From NCBI RefSeq assembly GCF_029269265.1, contig NZ_JARIXP010000005.1:538234-572691 (forward strand): a DNA stretch of 34,458 nucleotides, given 5' to 3'. Below, piece after piece: positions 25,339-33,657 of the stretch. Below the pieces are notes generated by a model. The model saw nothing but the letters and a program-made list of their open reading frames with translations. It made no database searches and was not told where the DNA came from. The stretch's first letter is position 1; each line of letters begins with the position of its first letter. The position numbers and the translations under genes were made by a program. The DNA is from Rheinheimera sp. 1928-s (GTDB lineage Bacteria; Pseudomonadota; Gammaproteobacteria; Enterobacterales; Alteromonadaceae).

Positions 25339-26727
25339 ATGTATAAATTAACTGTTTTTTTGACTGCGACTTTGCTGGCCTTGGCTGGATGCGGAGGAAT
25401 GGAATCCTGGATCCATAAAGATGTAAACAGCTCATTTACGGAAAGGAAATTCAGCAAGCAAGAGTTAGCTGCTGACCTTGCTTATCTGAAAAAACAGATG
25501 GCTGAACGCCATCCTGCCTACTCGGAATTTACTGATCAACAAGCAATAGATCATCAGCACGCCTTTATAGAAAGCCAGTTAAAAGACGGGATGACACGGC
25601 AGGAGTTCTTCAGGATCGCAGGCAAAATCAATCCATTGTTCAATGATGGTCACAGCTTTATATTCCCATTGCTGGCAGAAACCAGCTTTGACAAGAAATC
25701 TGGCCATAAAATCTTTCCTTTTAGGCTCACAGTCAATGGCGGCAGGCTGTATCTGGAGCACTCTTATTCAAGGAAATCTGACTCAATACGATTAGATAAA
25801 GGCACTGAAATTATCAGTATAAATGGAGTCTTCAGCTCCGATTTACTGAACGAGCTTCAAAGCTACAGTCATGGCGAGACAGAGGAGCTGAGAAAACATA
25901 TGGGAACCTTATTGTTTCCGTACTGGCTAAATGCACTCTGGGATTTTAAAGATCATTTTCATCTACGTATAAAAACCCAACAGCAACAGATGTCTTTAGA
26001 GCTAACCCCTTTGGATCAGTGGGAAATCACTGACGGGCAAGTACAGGACAACTGGTTTCGGGTTTTACCACAGAATATCGCCTATCTGCGGCTTGGTACT
26101 TTCGATGTAGCCTCAGCGTCTGCTGATTACTCAGAACTGATCCAGACAAGCTTCACAGAAATAGCAGAGAAGAGAATTGATAAACTCATTATTGATGTCA
26201 GAGGTAACACAGGGGGGCAAACGGATGCAGGCGCTGAAGTGATCAGCTATTTAACCAACACAACTATTCATCAGTCGGCGAAAGCCACAGAGAAGTTAAC
26301 TCAGGAAACTAATGGCCTTTTTGGCTACAAAGGAAAGCCAGGGGAAACCATAGAGCTGGATGTGCTTAATGCAGAAAGCATAAAACCAGCGGATAAACAC
26401 TTGCAGTTCGGCGGAAAGGCTGTAGTACTGATCAATGAAATGACCTACTCTGCTGGTATTGTATTTGCCACCACTGTGCAAGATCATCAACTGGCTACAC
26501 TGATGGGTCAAGCCACGGGAGGCCATGCCAACCAAACAGGTAACCTTGTGCCTTTTTATCTTCCGAACACAAAATTGCTGGTGTTGGCTCCCAGCCGTTA
26601 CATTATTCGGGCTTCTGGCAGTCACAAAAAACAGCCCGTACAGCCGGACATTCTGACCGATTACCAGGCAGCTAGTGAGCAGGATCATACACTTTTAGCG
26701 GCCAGCCTTTTGCTGCAACAGAAGTAA
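25339..26727 (+). CDS. S41-family (C-terminal processing-like) peptidase, lipoprotein, 462 aa
   Basis: The N-terminus is a lipoprotein signal with lipobox LALAGC (Cys18), so the protein is membrane-anchored in the periplasm. A helical N-terminal domain (about 40-110) and a PDZ-like segment (LDKGTEIISINGV, about 152-164) precede the S41 catalytic domain: KLIIDVRGNTGGQTDAG (about 282-298) and the nucleophile in NEMTYSAGIVFATTV (Ser371), then a MGQATGGHANQTG loop. A downstream general-base Lys is not obvious, so a Tsp-like dyad cannot be assigned. The ribosome-binding site is weak. A terminator follows the gene, so it is probably a single unit. Confidence 0.87.
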   Translation: MYKLTVFLTATLLALAGCGGMESWIHKDVNSSFTERKFSKQELAADLAYLKKQMAERHPAYSEFTDQQAIDHQHAFIESQLKDGMTRQEFFRIAGKINPLFNDGHSFIFPLLAETSFDKKSGHKIFPFRLTVNGGRLYLEHSYSRKSDSIRLDKGTEIISINGVFSSDLLNELQSYSHGETEELRKHMGTLLFPYWLNALWDFKDHFHLRIKTQQQQMSLELTPLDQWEITDGQVQDNWFRVLPQNIAYLRLGTFDVASASADYSELIQTSFTEIAEKRIDKLIIDVRGNTGGQTDAGAEVISYLTNTTIHQSAKATEKLTQETNGLFGYKGKPGETIELDVLNAESIKPADKHLQFGGKAVVLINEMTYSAGIVFATTVQDHQLATLMGQATGGHANQTGNLVPFYLPNTKLLVLAPSRYIIRASGSHKKQPVQPDILTDYQAASEQDHTLLAASLLLQQK

Positions 26728-26799
26728 CTCACAGACAGTATTGCGATTCAGCTTTGCGCTGATATATCGCTATACCAGAGCGTGGATCGGGTCTAAGCT

Positions 26800-26836
26800 G
26801 ACTGTGACAGTAACTAAAGTGTCACTGTCAGTTTTT
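26800..26836 (+). terminator. Terminator downstream of the S41 peptidase gene
   Basis: GACTGTGACA (26800-26809) pairs with TGTCACTGTC (26820-26829) with one mismatch around a 10-nt loop, followed by AGTTTTT. Confidence 0.8.
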
Positions 26837-26912
26837 GCACCTCTACTACTCACTATTCTTCACAAAGCTTCCTCAGCTTGAAACAGAAAGGATATAAACA
26901 CAAATTGCCCCA

Positions 26913-27218
26913 TTAGCGGTGAATAAAACCAGCAATAAAGAATTCAACCTTTCCGCAGGATTTACAGCCATACATATCTAAGTTTTCTTTATTAACAAAG
27001 AACTCGCCCAGATCCCCTAAGACGCCCCAACGCGTACCTTCGTGGAAACTTTTAGTGCCTAAAAAAGTTAAAGCTGACTTGCACCGAATACAATCAGGAC
27101 TGATATCCCGCAAGGATTGAGCAGGCGCAGCCTGACCTTTTTCACAATTACAGTTCCAGCAGACTTCAAATTCATCATCATCAATAGTGGTATTACAATG
27201 TTGGCATTGCCACGACAT
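26913..27218 (-). CDS. Zinc-ribbon protein, 101 aa
   Basis: Three pairs of Cys stand out at the N-terminus and centre: CQHC, CWNCNC and CIRC, and a fourth CKSC near the C-terminus. They fit two zinc ribbons, the first combining CQHC with CWNC and the second CIRC with CKSC. The segment between (SFHEGTRWGVLGDLGEFF) is soluble. AAGGAAAAAACGC leads to the ATG. Proteins of this shape bind nucleic acid or act as partners; nothing more specific can be said. A small CGACGA-CTCAC-TCGTCG hairpin (27247-27263) lies in its 5' region. Confidence 0.75.
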   Translation of the reverse strand: MSWQCQHCNTTIDDDEFEVCWNCNCEKGQAAPAQSLRDISPDCIRCKSALTFLGTKSFHEGTRWGVLGDLGEFFVNKENLDMYGCKSCGKVEFFIAGFIHR

Positions 27219-27373
27219 GCGTTTTTTCCTTAAATCTTTTCCCTACCGACGACTCACTCGTCGCCCGCAGAGTTACAAAATCAGGTGCTAAGACAGTTGC
27301 AAAGCTAAAGCCCTCTTTAAATCTGTCCTTAAACAACAAAAGGGCAATCATAACGGGGAGCTTGGTTGTTTTA

Positions 27374-27940
27374 TTACGCATTGTTTAATTTTAACGGCTC
27401 GTCAGTAACCAGCCTGCCGTAAAGTGCCGAATCAGAGACAACACCATTAATTTCCCAGCGCTGTCTTAGCACCCCCTCCCTGGAAAACCCGAGTTTCTCC
27501 AGAGCGTTTGCCGAGGAAAGGTTGTCCGGGTCAATCTCAGCTTCAATACGACGAAGCCCTAGTTTGTTGAAACCATACTGGATCAAAGCTTCTCCGGCTT
27601 CACCGATATAGCCTTTCCCCCAACAGGCCCGACTTAAGCCAAAGCCAATTTCAGCGCGCTTAGACTCTTTGTCATAGTTAAACAGCATACATTTCCCGGC
27701 CAACTCATCTGTAGGTTTCAGATAAACTCCAAGAGTAAGAGATGCCTGACACAGCATGGAATCCTTACTGTCATTGATAAAATCCACAGCATTCTGAATA
27801 GATGTCCAGGGTGGTGTATTCCAATATTTCATCACCTCAGCATCGGAGAATATGCTCAGCAAGGATTCGGAATCACTGATCGCCAGCGGTCGTAATACTA
27901 ATCTTTTTGTCTCAATAACCGGATAAAACGCTTCAAACAT
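27374..27940 (-). CDS. RimJ/RimL-type GNAT N-acetyltransferase, 188 aa
   Basis: Opens PVIETKRLVLRPLAISDSES, the RimJ/RimL hallmark. Motif A is GFGLSRACWGKGYIGEAGEAL with the W-G-K-G-Y loop. The C-terminal ANALEKLGFSREGVLRQRW completes the fold. GGAGAG is 5 nt before the ATG at 27938-27940; an in-frame ATG 13 codons upstream has no such site, so the shorter form is chosen. The substrate is unknown. It is the fifth GNAT in the window. Confidence 0.9.
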   Translation of the reverse strand: MFEAFYPVIETKRLVLRPLAISDSESLLSIFSDAEVMKYWNTPPWTSIQNAVDFINDSKDSMLCQASLTLGVYLKPTDELAGKCMLFNYDKESKRAEIGFGLSRACWGKGYIGEAGEALIQYGFNKLGLRRIEAEIDPDNLSSANALEKLGFSREGVLRQRWEINGVVSDSALYGRLVTDEPLKLNNA

Positions 27941-28065
27941 CCATCTCTCCAATTTCGTATATATCTTGCTGCGATACATGCAGGAATAGTGATACAGCCC
28001 ACTAATTGCTACAACTATCGATGTGATTTCAGGTCAAATTACAAGTCAGTGCTTAATTGAACCTT

Positions 28066-28992
28066 TTAATCAGCTGTAGCTTTGACTAAGCCCGGTAAAT
28101 CACCTGTAAAAAGTCCGATGCCTTTAGTACGCAGATCGGAATTTACCCTGTAAGGCTCAGAGGTCTGATAAAGATAAACCTGGCTATTGTTTGCCTGAGC
28201 TCTGGCTGCAAACTGCGAGGGCCAGCCCCACAAATATTTGCCGTACTTTTCAGGAAGAATAATAGTTTTGTGTCTGCAGGACTCAGGATAATAAGTGGAC
28301 CAGCCTAAAAGGACATAGCCCAGCAAACATTGCTTTGCGATCTCCTGTGAATACAGCCGGGGTTCAGCAAATTGTTCAGATACCGCATCCATGATCTGCT
28401 GATCACCAATAAAACTGAGCCTGCCCCGCTCAGTGGCTGAAAGGCCAGCCAGATAACCAACTAAGACTTTAATGGCTCTTGGCTGTTTAGTTTTCATATT
28501 GATCAGAAAGTCTTTTTCAGGGAAGTGCTGCATCACTTCGGGCAATGAGGTCATCAGTCCTAAACCTTTGCCACGAAACGGATACAGCTCGGAACCGGCA
28601 ATACGATAACCATAGCCAAGGTCCAGTGTTTTCAGGTAGTCCATGCTTTGTTTTGAGGTTACACCTTTGCCGTCAGTGCGACAATCCAATGTCCAGTCAT
28701 GAAAAATAGCCAGTTTGTTGTCTGCTGTGACTTGTACATTCAAATGAATCTTGTCAGCCCCCAGCTCAAATGCCCGCGCTATTGCAGGCAGAGTATTTTC
28801 AATATAAGGATGCTCTACACTGATGAGCTTATTTGCAGTACAGCTGTCGTTATCCACACCAACATAGCTGGTTGGTTGAACTAGTCCCTTGTATGAAATA
28901 ATCCTTCCCTTGTCCGACAACTCAATGTCCGGTTGCCGGAATAACACAACTAAAACGACAACAAAGAGGCCTGAAACAATCCATTTTTTCAT
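28066..28992 (-). CDS. Glycerophosphodiester phosphodiesterase-like protein, probably inactive, 308 aa
   Basis: An N-terminal membrane anchor or signal (residues 4-18) precedes a GDPD-type TIM barrel. Family marks remain: ENTLPAIARAFELGAD, FHDWTLDCRTDGKGV (His98) and YPFRGKGLGLM. The catalytic set is badly altered. The usual A-H-R-G is S-Y-K-G (Tyr34, Lys35), the metal-binding E-L-D is H-L-N (His83, Asn85), and a later Glu position is Asn in FLINMK. Only the general-acid-like His98 is kept. It may be a pseudoenzyme that binds a lipid or phosphate ligand in the periplasm. AAGGAT precedes the ATG. Confidence 0.82.
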   Translation of the reverse strand: MKKWIVSGLFVVVLVVLFRQPDIELSDKGRIISYKGLVQPTSYVGVDNDSCTANKLISVEHPYIENTLPAIARAFELGADKIHLNVQVTADNKLAIFHDWTLDCRTDGKGVTSKQSMDYLKTLDLGYGYRIAGSELYPFRGKGLGLMTSLPEVMQHFPEKDFLINMKTKQPRAIKVLVGYLAGLSATERGRLSFIGDQQIMDAVSEQFAEPRLYSQEIAKQCLLGYVLLGWSTYYPESCRHKTIILPEKYGKYLWGWPSQFAARAQANNSQVYLYQTSEPYRVNSDLRTKGIGLFTGDLPGLVKATAD

Positions 28993-29068
28993 TCAATATC
29001 CTTAGGGTGATTCTATAACTCTTAGAACAGCATAGCGGTGTGATTCTTGTGGTAAAAAAATGTTCCGC

Positions 29069-29275
29069 TTAATCCTCGTTATCCTTGATGTCTTTCACTA
29101 CTTCTTTTGTCTCTTTGCCAATAGCCTTAACGGCATCCCTTGAAGTATGTCCAATTTTTTTGGTTACATCCCTCGTGGTATGGCCTATGGTTCTGCCCGT
29201 TTCTTTTATCCCGGCACAGGATGCCAGCATAGATAAAGCCACAAAACAGAGGATAATTTTCATTAGATTATTCAA
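29069..29275 (-). CDS. Small lipoprotein with 11-residue repeats, 68 aa (TTG start)
   Basis: The signal ends in the lipobox SMLASC, so the mature protein begins at a lipidated Cys. The rest is about four copies of an 11-residue unit: TGRTIGHTTRD, VTKKIGHTSRD, AVKAIGKETKE and a partial last unit. Such repeats form amphipathic helices that lie on membranes; the overall shape recalls entericidin-like small lipoproteins. The TTG at 29273-29275 is chosen because AGGAG ends 7 nt upstream. The internal ATG at 29263 is 19 nt from that site. The role is unknown, possibly envelope stress. Confidence 0.72.
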   Translation of the reverse strand: MNNLMKIILCFVALSMLASCAGIKETGRTIGHTTRDVTKKIGHTSRDAVKAIGKETKEVVKDIKDNED

Positions 29276-29357
29276 TTTATAACTCCTGATCTCAAATGCT
29301 ATAAACATGCTCTTCGTATTCCGCAAAACCTGGAAACTGAACATCACCCGCGCGATA

Positions 29358-29721
29358 TTACTCAACAACTTCTTTCAGCTTCTCCAATAGCCCCATCCTG
29401 ATCCTGTACCAGCATGCTTTGTACACCATAACCAGCCATTCAAAGTTCTTATGCCCGTCAGTTGTTCGCCTTCCACCACATTGAGTTCCCTTGCCGTATA
29501 GTCTTCAAGTGCCATCCCTGTCAAATCGCCAAGTCGCTCAATAATCTGGCCAGGTACCCAGCCCGGTTCTTGCCCTGGCGTGCTGCAAAGGAACCGGTTA
29601 TCCCAGTCTTCAGCTCCTGAATATTTTTCACCAACGATAAGCAGATCCCCTTTTTCGAACCTAATAGGTTTGGAAACTCACTTTCGTGTGGACTGACAAC
29701 AAGGTACTTCTTCGTATTCAT
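29358..29721 (-). pseudogene. SH3-type domain protein gene with two frameshifts
   Basis: The start reads MNTKKYLVVSPHESEFPN. A base is missing near 29667 (AAACCT where AACCCT would keep frame). In the shifted frame the protein continues PIRFEKGDLLIVGEKYSG, AEDWDNRFLCSTPGQEPGWV, then GLYDFTG-like material and LNVVEGEQLTGIRTLNGWL. A second loss near 29391 breaks the end, which would otherwise read LLEKLKEVVE-stop at 29358. Restored, it is two tandem SH3-like repeats of about 120 residues. As it stands only a 66-residue frame with a scrambled C-terminus is possible. Confidence 0.85.
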
Positions 29722-29780
29722 AAAGCTCTAACAGTCTTACTGACATCTCCATCAGGCAGCACTTCACTGATAACCAGCAT

Positions 29781-30911
29781 TCATTGGTCAGATAACTTAT
29801 CTGTCTGATTTTTACTTTGAATAATTGGCAAAATATGATTCCGGCTCAGGCGGTGGTGTGTTGCATTTGCATACTTAGTGTTGTGTGCGTTGAGCAACAA
29901 CACGACCAATAAGTCGCGATCCGGAACAAATTGAATTAATGCAGTGTAACCAAAATCTGTACTGCCACCCATTTGAATGATGGGCTCCCCCTGGATATCA
30001 AGCTTGGAGAAGCTACCCAACAGCCATTTTTCATTGGCTTGAGTAAAGGTTAAATTAGCTGTGTTGTCGGGAAACAGAGTGCCCTGTTTCAGCGCGACAA
30101 ACCAGGAGGCTAAATCATCCACTGACGTTACCATACCTCCAGCGCCAATAAGCGCCCAGGTTAAGCCTTTCTGATAGGTTGTACTACCTTGATCATCACC
30201 GCCATATCCACGAGCCAACTGACTGACCGATATAGTTGGGTCCTGATAAAAGCCGGTGTCCGCCAGTTTTAACGGACTTAACAGATGTTCATGAACATAC
30301 TGTTGAAAGCTTTGAGCTGTTATTTTCTCAACTATGGCGGCCAAAAGCGTATAGGCTGCATTTGAATACGCAATCTTTTCGCCCGGCGCAGCAATCAATG
30401 GCATGGATAAAATTCTGCGTTCAGCCTCAGCCTTATCCATAGGTTCAAAGTCAGAATCGTTATGAAAGTTATCCAACCCACCAGAGTGTCCCAACAGCTG
30501 CTCAATGGTGACAGGTTTTATAGCATCGGCAGCTTCCGGATAAAAATCTCCGACCCTAGTGGACAGCTGCAACCTTTTATTGGCAACAAGCTGAAGCACT
30601 GCAGCGGCGGTGAATGTTTTAGCAATAGAGCCCATATCCGAGACAGTGGCAGCACTATTGTTTACTCGAAGTTGCCTGTCTGCACAACCGTAAGCGGCCT
30701 TAAATACAACGCTGTTGTTCTGAGCAATAAGTACCTGCCCGGCAAAAGTGCCCGCCTTGTGTTCACGCTGAAGTTCATCAGCCAAAGCAGCGACCACTGT
30801 GTTATTTGTCTGAATAACTGGTACCGTGTCCATCGTGCAATCAGGTGTTCCACTGCAGCCAAAAACAGCCAATAACAACGAAAAAACTGTCCATCTATAT
30901 GTAAGTTGCAT
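29781..30911 (-). CDS. Serine hydrolase of the beta-lactamase (class C-like) family, lipoprotein, 376 aa
   Basis: The signal ends in a lipobox (LAVFGC), anchoring it in the periplasm. The catalytic S-x-x-K is SDMGSIAKTF (Ser95, Lys98) and Y-x-N is AYSNAAY (Tyr182, Asn184). The third motif, usually H/K-T-G, is replaced by the less typical MGGSTDFGY. The family covers esterases, D-amino peptidases and beta-lactamases. A true antibiotic-resistance role is not indicated. AGGA precedes the ATG. Confidence 0.88.
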   Translation of the reverse strand: MQLTYRWTVFSLLLAVFGCSGTPDCTMDTVPVIQTNNTVVAALADELQREHKAGTFAGQVLIAQNNSVVFKAAYGCADRQLRVNNSAATVSDMGSIAKTFTAAAVLQLVANKRLQLSTRVGDFYPEAADAIKPVTIEQLLGHSGGLDNFHNDSDFEPMDKAEAERRILSMPLIAAPGEKIAYSNAAYTLLAAIVEKITAQSFQQYVHEHLLSPLKLADTGFYQDPTISVSQLARGYGGDDQGSTTYQKGLTWALIGAGGMVTSVDDLASWFVALKQGTLFPDNTANLTFTQANEKWLLGSFSKLDIQGEPIIQMGGSTDFGYTALIQFVPDRDLLVVLLLNAHNTKYANATHHRLSRNHILPIIQSKNQTDKLSDQ

Positions 30912-30968
30912 AAGTGTCCTGATACTTCAAACGGCTGCACACTGTGATGTGTTTACAACCTTGATTTG

Positions 30969-31277
30969 TTAACCGAAAGCGGCTTCCCCAATGAAACCAA
31001 TGACGCCTAACGCACCAGCACTGAGAATGAATAGATCAGAAACCTGGTGCCTCTTGCTTGTAGTGTTTATCTGAAAGGCTTTGGACAAGGGCAAAAATAA
31101 TTTTTCCGGAGCCAGCCCTAATGAAATGATTGCAAGTATGCCTGCGATACTCACGACAAATCCAAACTCAAAAGCATTGGCCTCATCTATTTCTATCAAT
31201 GTGTCCAGCAATGCAGCGGCACCTAAACACAAGAAAATAAAAGATACGATTTTATACTTCAGTGTATTCCCTGACAT
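30969..31277 (-). CDS. Small inner-membrane protein, 102 aa
   Basis: Three hydrophobic segments (about residues 8-24, 36-54 and 82-100) with a positively charged loop (NTTSKRHQV) before the last. GGAG is placed well before the ATG. No family is recognised. It lies about 60 nt upstream of the beta-lactamase-family gene on the same strand. Confidence 0.6.
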   Translation of the reverse strand: MSGNTLKYKIVSFIFLCLGAAALLDTLIEIDEANAFEFGFVVSIAGILAIISLGLAPEKLFLPLSKAFQINTTSKRHQVSDLFILSAGALGVIGFIGEAAFG

Positions 31278-31374
31278 CAGAACTCCATTAGCGCTATACC
31301 GCTTTAAAAAGAATCAACGAGTATTTGAACTACAGCAGCTCAAGATGGCCCCTCGTCGCATATAAGCCGTATTA

Positions 31375-31821
31375 TCAGACATTTTTATGACTCAGTTTTG
31401 ACCATTGCTGCACAGTGCCAAAAGCAAATAAGCCACCAAGAAACAAACAGATACCAGAGCTTACGAGCCAAAAAGTGAAACTATTTTCCGGAAACATTGG
31501 CATTAAACCAACAAAGGCAACGCCTCGAAGTAAAAATATGCCACTGATGAGAACCAAAGCCAACCTCGTTAGCGGTAAAGGCTTAATAGCCCCCGAACCT
31601 GACAGGCCATAGCATGCCCAGATACAAAGTATGACCGCGATGACAGAAGTGACTATTGTCGGATACCAAAGCCCTTGTTCTGCCATGTGGGCCATCTGTT
31701 CACCCGCGCCAAAGAAACGATACCAGTCTGCGCCGAACACTATGCAGCCAATATGAGCAAGCGCAGCCAGAACGCAACATAGCGCTGCAATAAGAAGGTA
31801 TTTATTACTGCCAGAATTCAC
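31375..31821 (-). CDS. Four-pass inner-membrane protein, 148 aa (GTG start)
   Basis: Four hydrophobic segments at about residues 8-30, 52-74, 82-104 and 115-135. Conserved-looking features are FGADWYRFFGAGEQMAHM after the first segment and RGVAFVGLMPMF before the last. The first loop is rich in aromatic residues. The GTG start has AAGGAGG upstream, the best site in the area. The family and function are unknown. Confidence 0.72.
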   Translation of the reverse strand: MNSGSNKYLLIAALCCVLAALAHIGCIVFGADWYRFFGAGEQMAHMAEQGLWYPTIVTSVIAVILCIWACYGLSGSGAIKPLPLTRLALVLISGIFLLRGVAFVGLMPMFPENSFTFWLVSSGICLFLGGLFAFGTVQQWSKLSHKNV

Positions 31822-31868
31822 TTTTCCTCCTTGAACCCCTGAAGCCCATCATAAACCCGGGCAATATG

Positions 31869-31979
31869 TTACGAGTCGCGAAACAGAACTAAAATGACGC
31901 TCACTAGCTTGAAAAACGCCGCCCCTGTTTCCCATAGTTTATAGTGTTCATTTTTCACTAACAGAGCGCACTTAGTCAT
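31869..31979 (-). CDS. Possible 36-residue small protein
   Basis: A short frame (MTKCALLVKNEHYKLWET and then a hydrophobic stretch) with AAGGG 6-7 nt upstream of its ATG. It fills most of an otherwise empty 246-nt gap. It may be a small protein with one weak membrane segment, or a truncated remnant. Coding status is uncertain. Confidence 0.35.
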   Translation of the reverse strand: MTKCALLVKNEHYKLWETGAAFFKLVSVILVLFRDS

Positions 31980-32067
31980 GCTTTTCCCTTCTAGCATGTG
32001 ATGATAAACGCATGAGTGCAACCATGTGAGCGCCACCACAATCGCAGGCCTTTAATAACACTGCTGG

Positions 32068-32382
32068 TTATACTTCATGCTTATTTAATTGCTTTTTAAG
32101 GTATTTTAAAAAAAATTTCTGAGCAAGATGATGGTGCAGAATCACAGCAATTAAAATACCTGAGCCCTGTATCAGCATTCCGATAATGGTTTGCTCTATA
32201 TACAGTAGCCTTGGCAGTTGCATTAGCAAAACAGCTAATCCAATAGAGAAAACGAAAAGCAGTGCACTCCATACCCAAAACGAAGTTGTTTTGTAGGCAT
32301 CTTTCTTCGCTTGTGTAATAACTCGCCGAGCCTCTTCCGGCGAAAAACCGTCTAATTGTTTAAATTTGAAACATTCAAACAT
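32068..32382 (-). CDS. Small inner-membrane protein, 104 aa
   Basis: A charged N-terminal 30 residues with SPEEARRVITQAKKDA, followed by two long hydrophobic segments (about 34-54 and 64-84) and a Lys-rich tail. GGAGG lies upstream of the ATG. The stop is immediately followed by C (TAAC). No family is recognised. Confidence 0.62.
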   Translation of the reverse strand: MFECFKFKQLDGFSPEEARRVITQAKKDAYKTTSFWVWSALLFVFSIGLAVLLMQLPRLLYIEQTIIGMLIQGSGILIAVILHHHLAQKFFLKYLKKQLNKHEV

Positions 32383-32508
32383 TCTTGAACCTCCGATAAA
32401 CCCGCTGCCACCACAAAGAGCACACTAGCCAAGCAACGCTTGCACAAAGATCAGCGGCCTGATGCACAAGCGATGCGGGGTTATTCCATCCGCTTTGATG
32501 GTTTTTTA

Positions 32509-32850
32509 TCAGTCAATTCTTTCAATGGTAAAGTATTTTCTTCTGACCTCTTTTGAGTACAGTATGAAAAGAGCTGTACTCGACAGAACCAGCATCCCAA
32601 GGAGCAGTAAGGTCGTTATGTCACCCTTTCTGATGATGTCTGGGCCGAGTATCACCGCTGGGATCAGAGCTCCGCTGGAATAAATAGTTACTGCCACTTT
32701 GTAACGCCAATGGGATGGAGCAATCTTACGAAACATGGTCTTGCATTTAGGACAGCCAAAACTCTTGTCTGGTTCTTTCCAGTTTTCACAATAGGCGTCG
32801 TGATCGGAAAATTCAGTGTGACACAAGCTACATTGGTACATTTTAGTCAT
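32509..32850 (-). CDS. Zinc-ribbon membrane protein, 113 aa
   Basis: The N-terminal 45 residues hold two Cys pairs, CSLCHTEF and CPKCKTMF, forming a probable zinc ribbon, followed by two membrane segments (about 50-72 and 78-98) and a basic tail. The ATG at 32848-32850 is preferred because GGAG lies 8 nt upstream; an earlier in-frame start would add 15 residues without a site. A GTTGGCC core-like sequence lies about 50 nt upstream. The function is unknown. Confidence 0.65.
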   Translation of the reverse strand: MTKMYQCSLCHTEFSDHDAYCENWKEPDKSFGCPKCKTMFRKIAPSHWRYKVAVTIYSSGALIPAVILGPDIIRKGDITTLLLLGMLVLSSTALFILYSKEVRRKYFTIERID

Positions 32851-32998
32851 AAAGAGCGCTCCATTACTCCTCACATCGTCAGTAGCGGCCAACAAGCCGT
32901 GCCTTTCTCAAGGTATGTAACACCTGCATTGAGCCCGGAAAGCAGAGCAACGGGTTGACGTCGCAGTCAGTGCTTTCAATGGCGATAACATTTGCGTG

Positions 32999-33262
32999 TT
33001 ACAAGCCACTTTTATCCATCTTATTAAATTCACGAGATATGAAAGACCACATAAATAGCCCCCAGAGCACACCGCCTGCAAGGAACAGAATTAAAGCAAT
33101 AAAGATACTTTCGGTAAAAGGTATTCTGTCTATAAAATGCATAATGGTTGACCAAAGAATCGCTGTCGGTAGCCCCCAGCCCAGCACTCCATGCTTCAAA
33201 ACATACGACCATTTACCCTTTGCAATCAGTGCCTTTAGCTTTTCTGATTTTTGTTGTGTCAT
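32999..33262 (-). CDS. Small inner-membrane protein, 87 aa
   Basis: A polar, Lys-rich N-terminal 20 residues precede two hydrophobic segments (about 24-42 and 51-73). Its ATG overlaps the stop of the upstream secreted protein gene by 4 nt (ATGA), which fixes the start and implies translational coupling. Starting four codons earlier is possible but loses that overlap. The function is unknown. Confidence 0.65.
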   Translation of the reverse strand: MTQQKSEKLKALIAKGKWSYVLKHGVLGWGLPTAILWSTIMHFIDRIPFTESIFIALILFLAGGVLWGLFMWSFISREFNKMDKSGL

Positions 33263-33501
33263 AAACCTAACCATTCAAAGTTACTACGCCAAGCTCTGCC
33301 GACACCTGAGCGGTCGACTGGAGCGCCTTGCTCTGCACTGCAGTGTTCTTTTGCAGCGCATATGTAAAAAAACTGCTCGACGTTTAACGACCAAGCCTGC
33401 AGCCTCAAATCCGGGTATATCTCTGCGTGTTCGTATTCATCAGCCATAGCTATTTCACACATGAACACTACAACAATCACGAGAGCCTTAATGAATTGCA
33501 C
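33259..33501 (-). CDS. Small secreted protein, 80 aa (GTG start)
   Basis: A signal peptide (hydrophobic residues 6-15, ending in AMADE) and a short acidic mature part with two Cys (FYICAAKEHCSAE) that could form a disulfide. GAGGA precedes the GTG. It overlaps the next gene by ATGA, so the secreted protein and the two-pass membrane protein are probably made together. No family is recognised. Confidence 0.6.
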   Translation of the reverse strand: MQFIKALVIVVVFMCEIAMADEYEHAEIYPDLRLQAWSLNVEQFFYICAAKEHCSAEQGAPVDRSGVGRAWRSNFEWLGL

Positions 33502-33657
33502 TGATTTATCCTCGACGTAAAACGCCTAAACAGGAACCTTCAGTGACGCGAGCAAGGTGTTGCGGGTTGAGCCGCAAAACGACGTTTTACTGGCTCAGCA
33601 CAGATCGAGTTTTCGCTGCTTTGCAAAAACAAATTTTGCTCATCCTTTGCTCATCCT

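Noticed and set aside
27193-27381. 62-codon minus-strand frame between a GNAT and the zinc-ribbon gene
   Set aside because: It overlaps both neighbours and lacks its own ribosome-binding site. The C-terminal part reads through the next gene's leader, so it is probably not coding.
33560-33577. TTGCGG-GTTGAG-CCGCAA hairpin as a terminator
   Set aside because: There is no adjacent U-run on either strand. It is kept only as a structural detail of the spacer.
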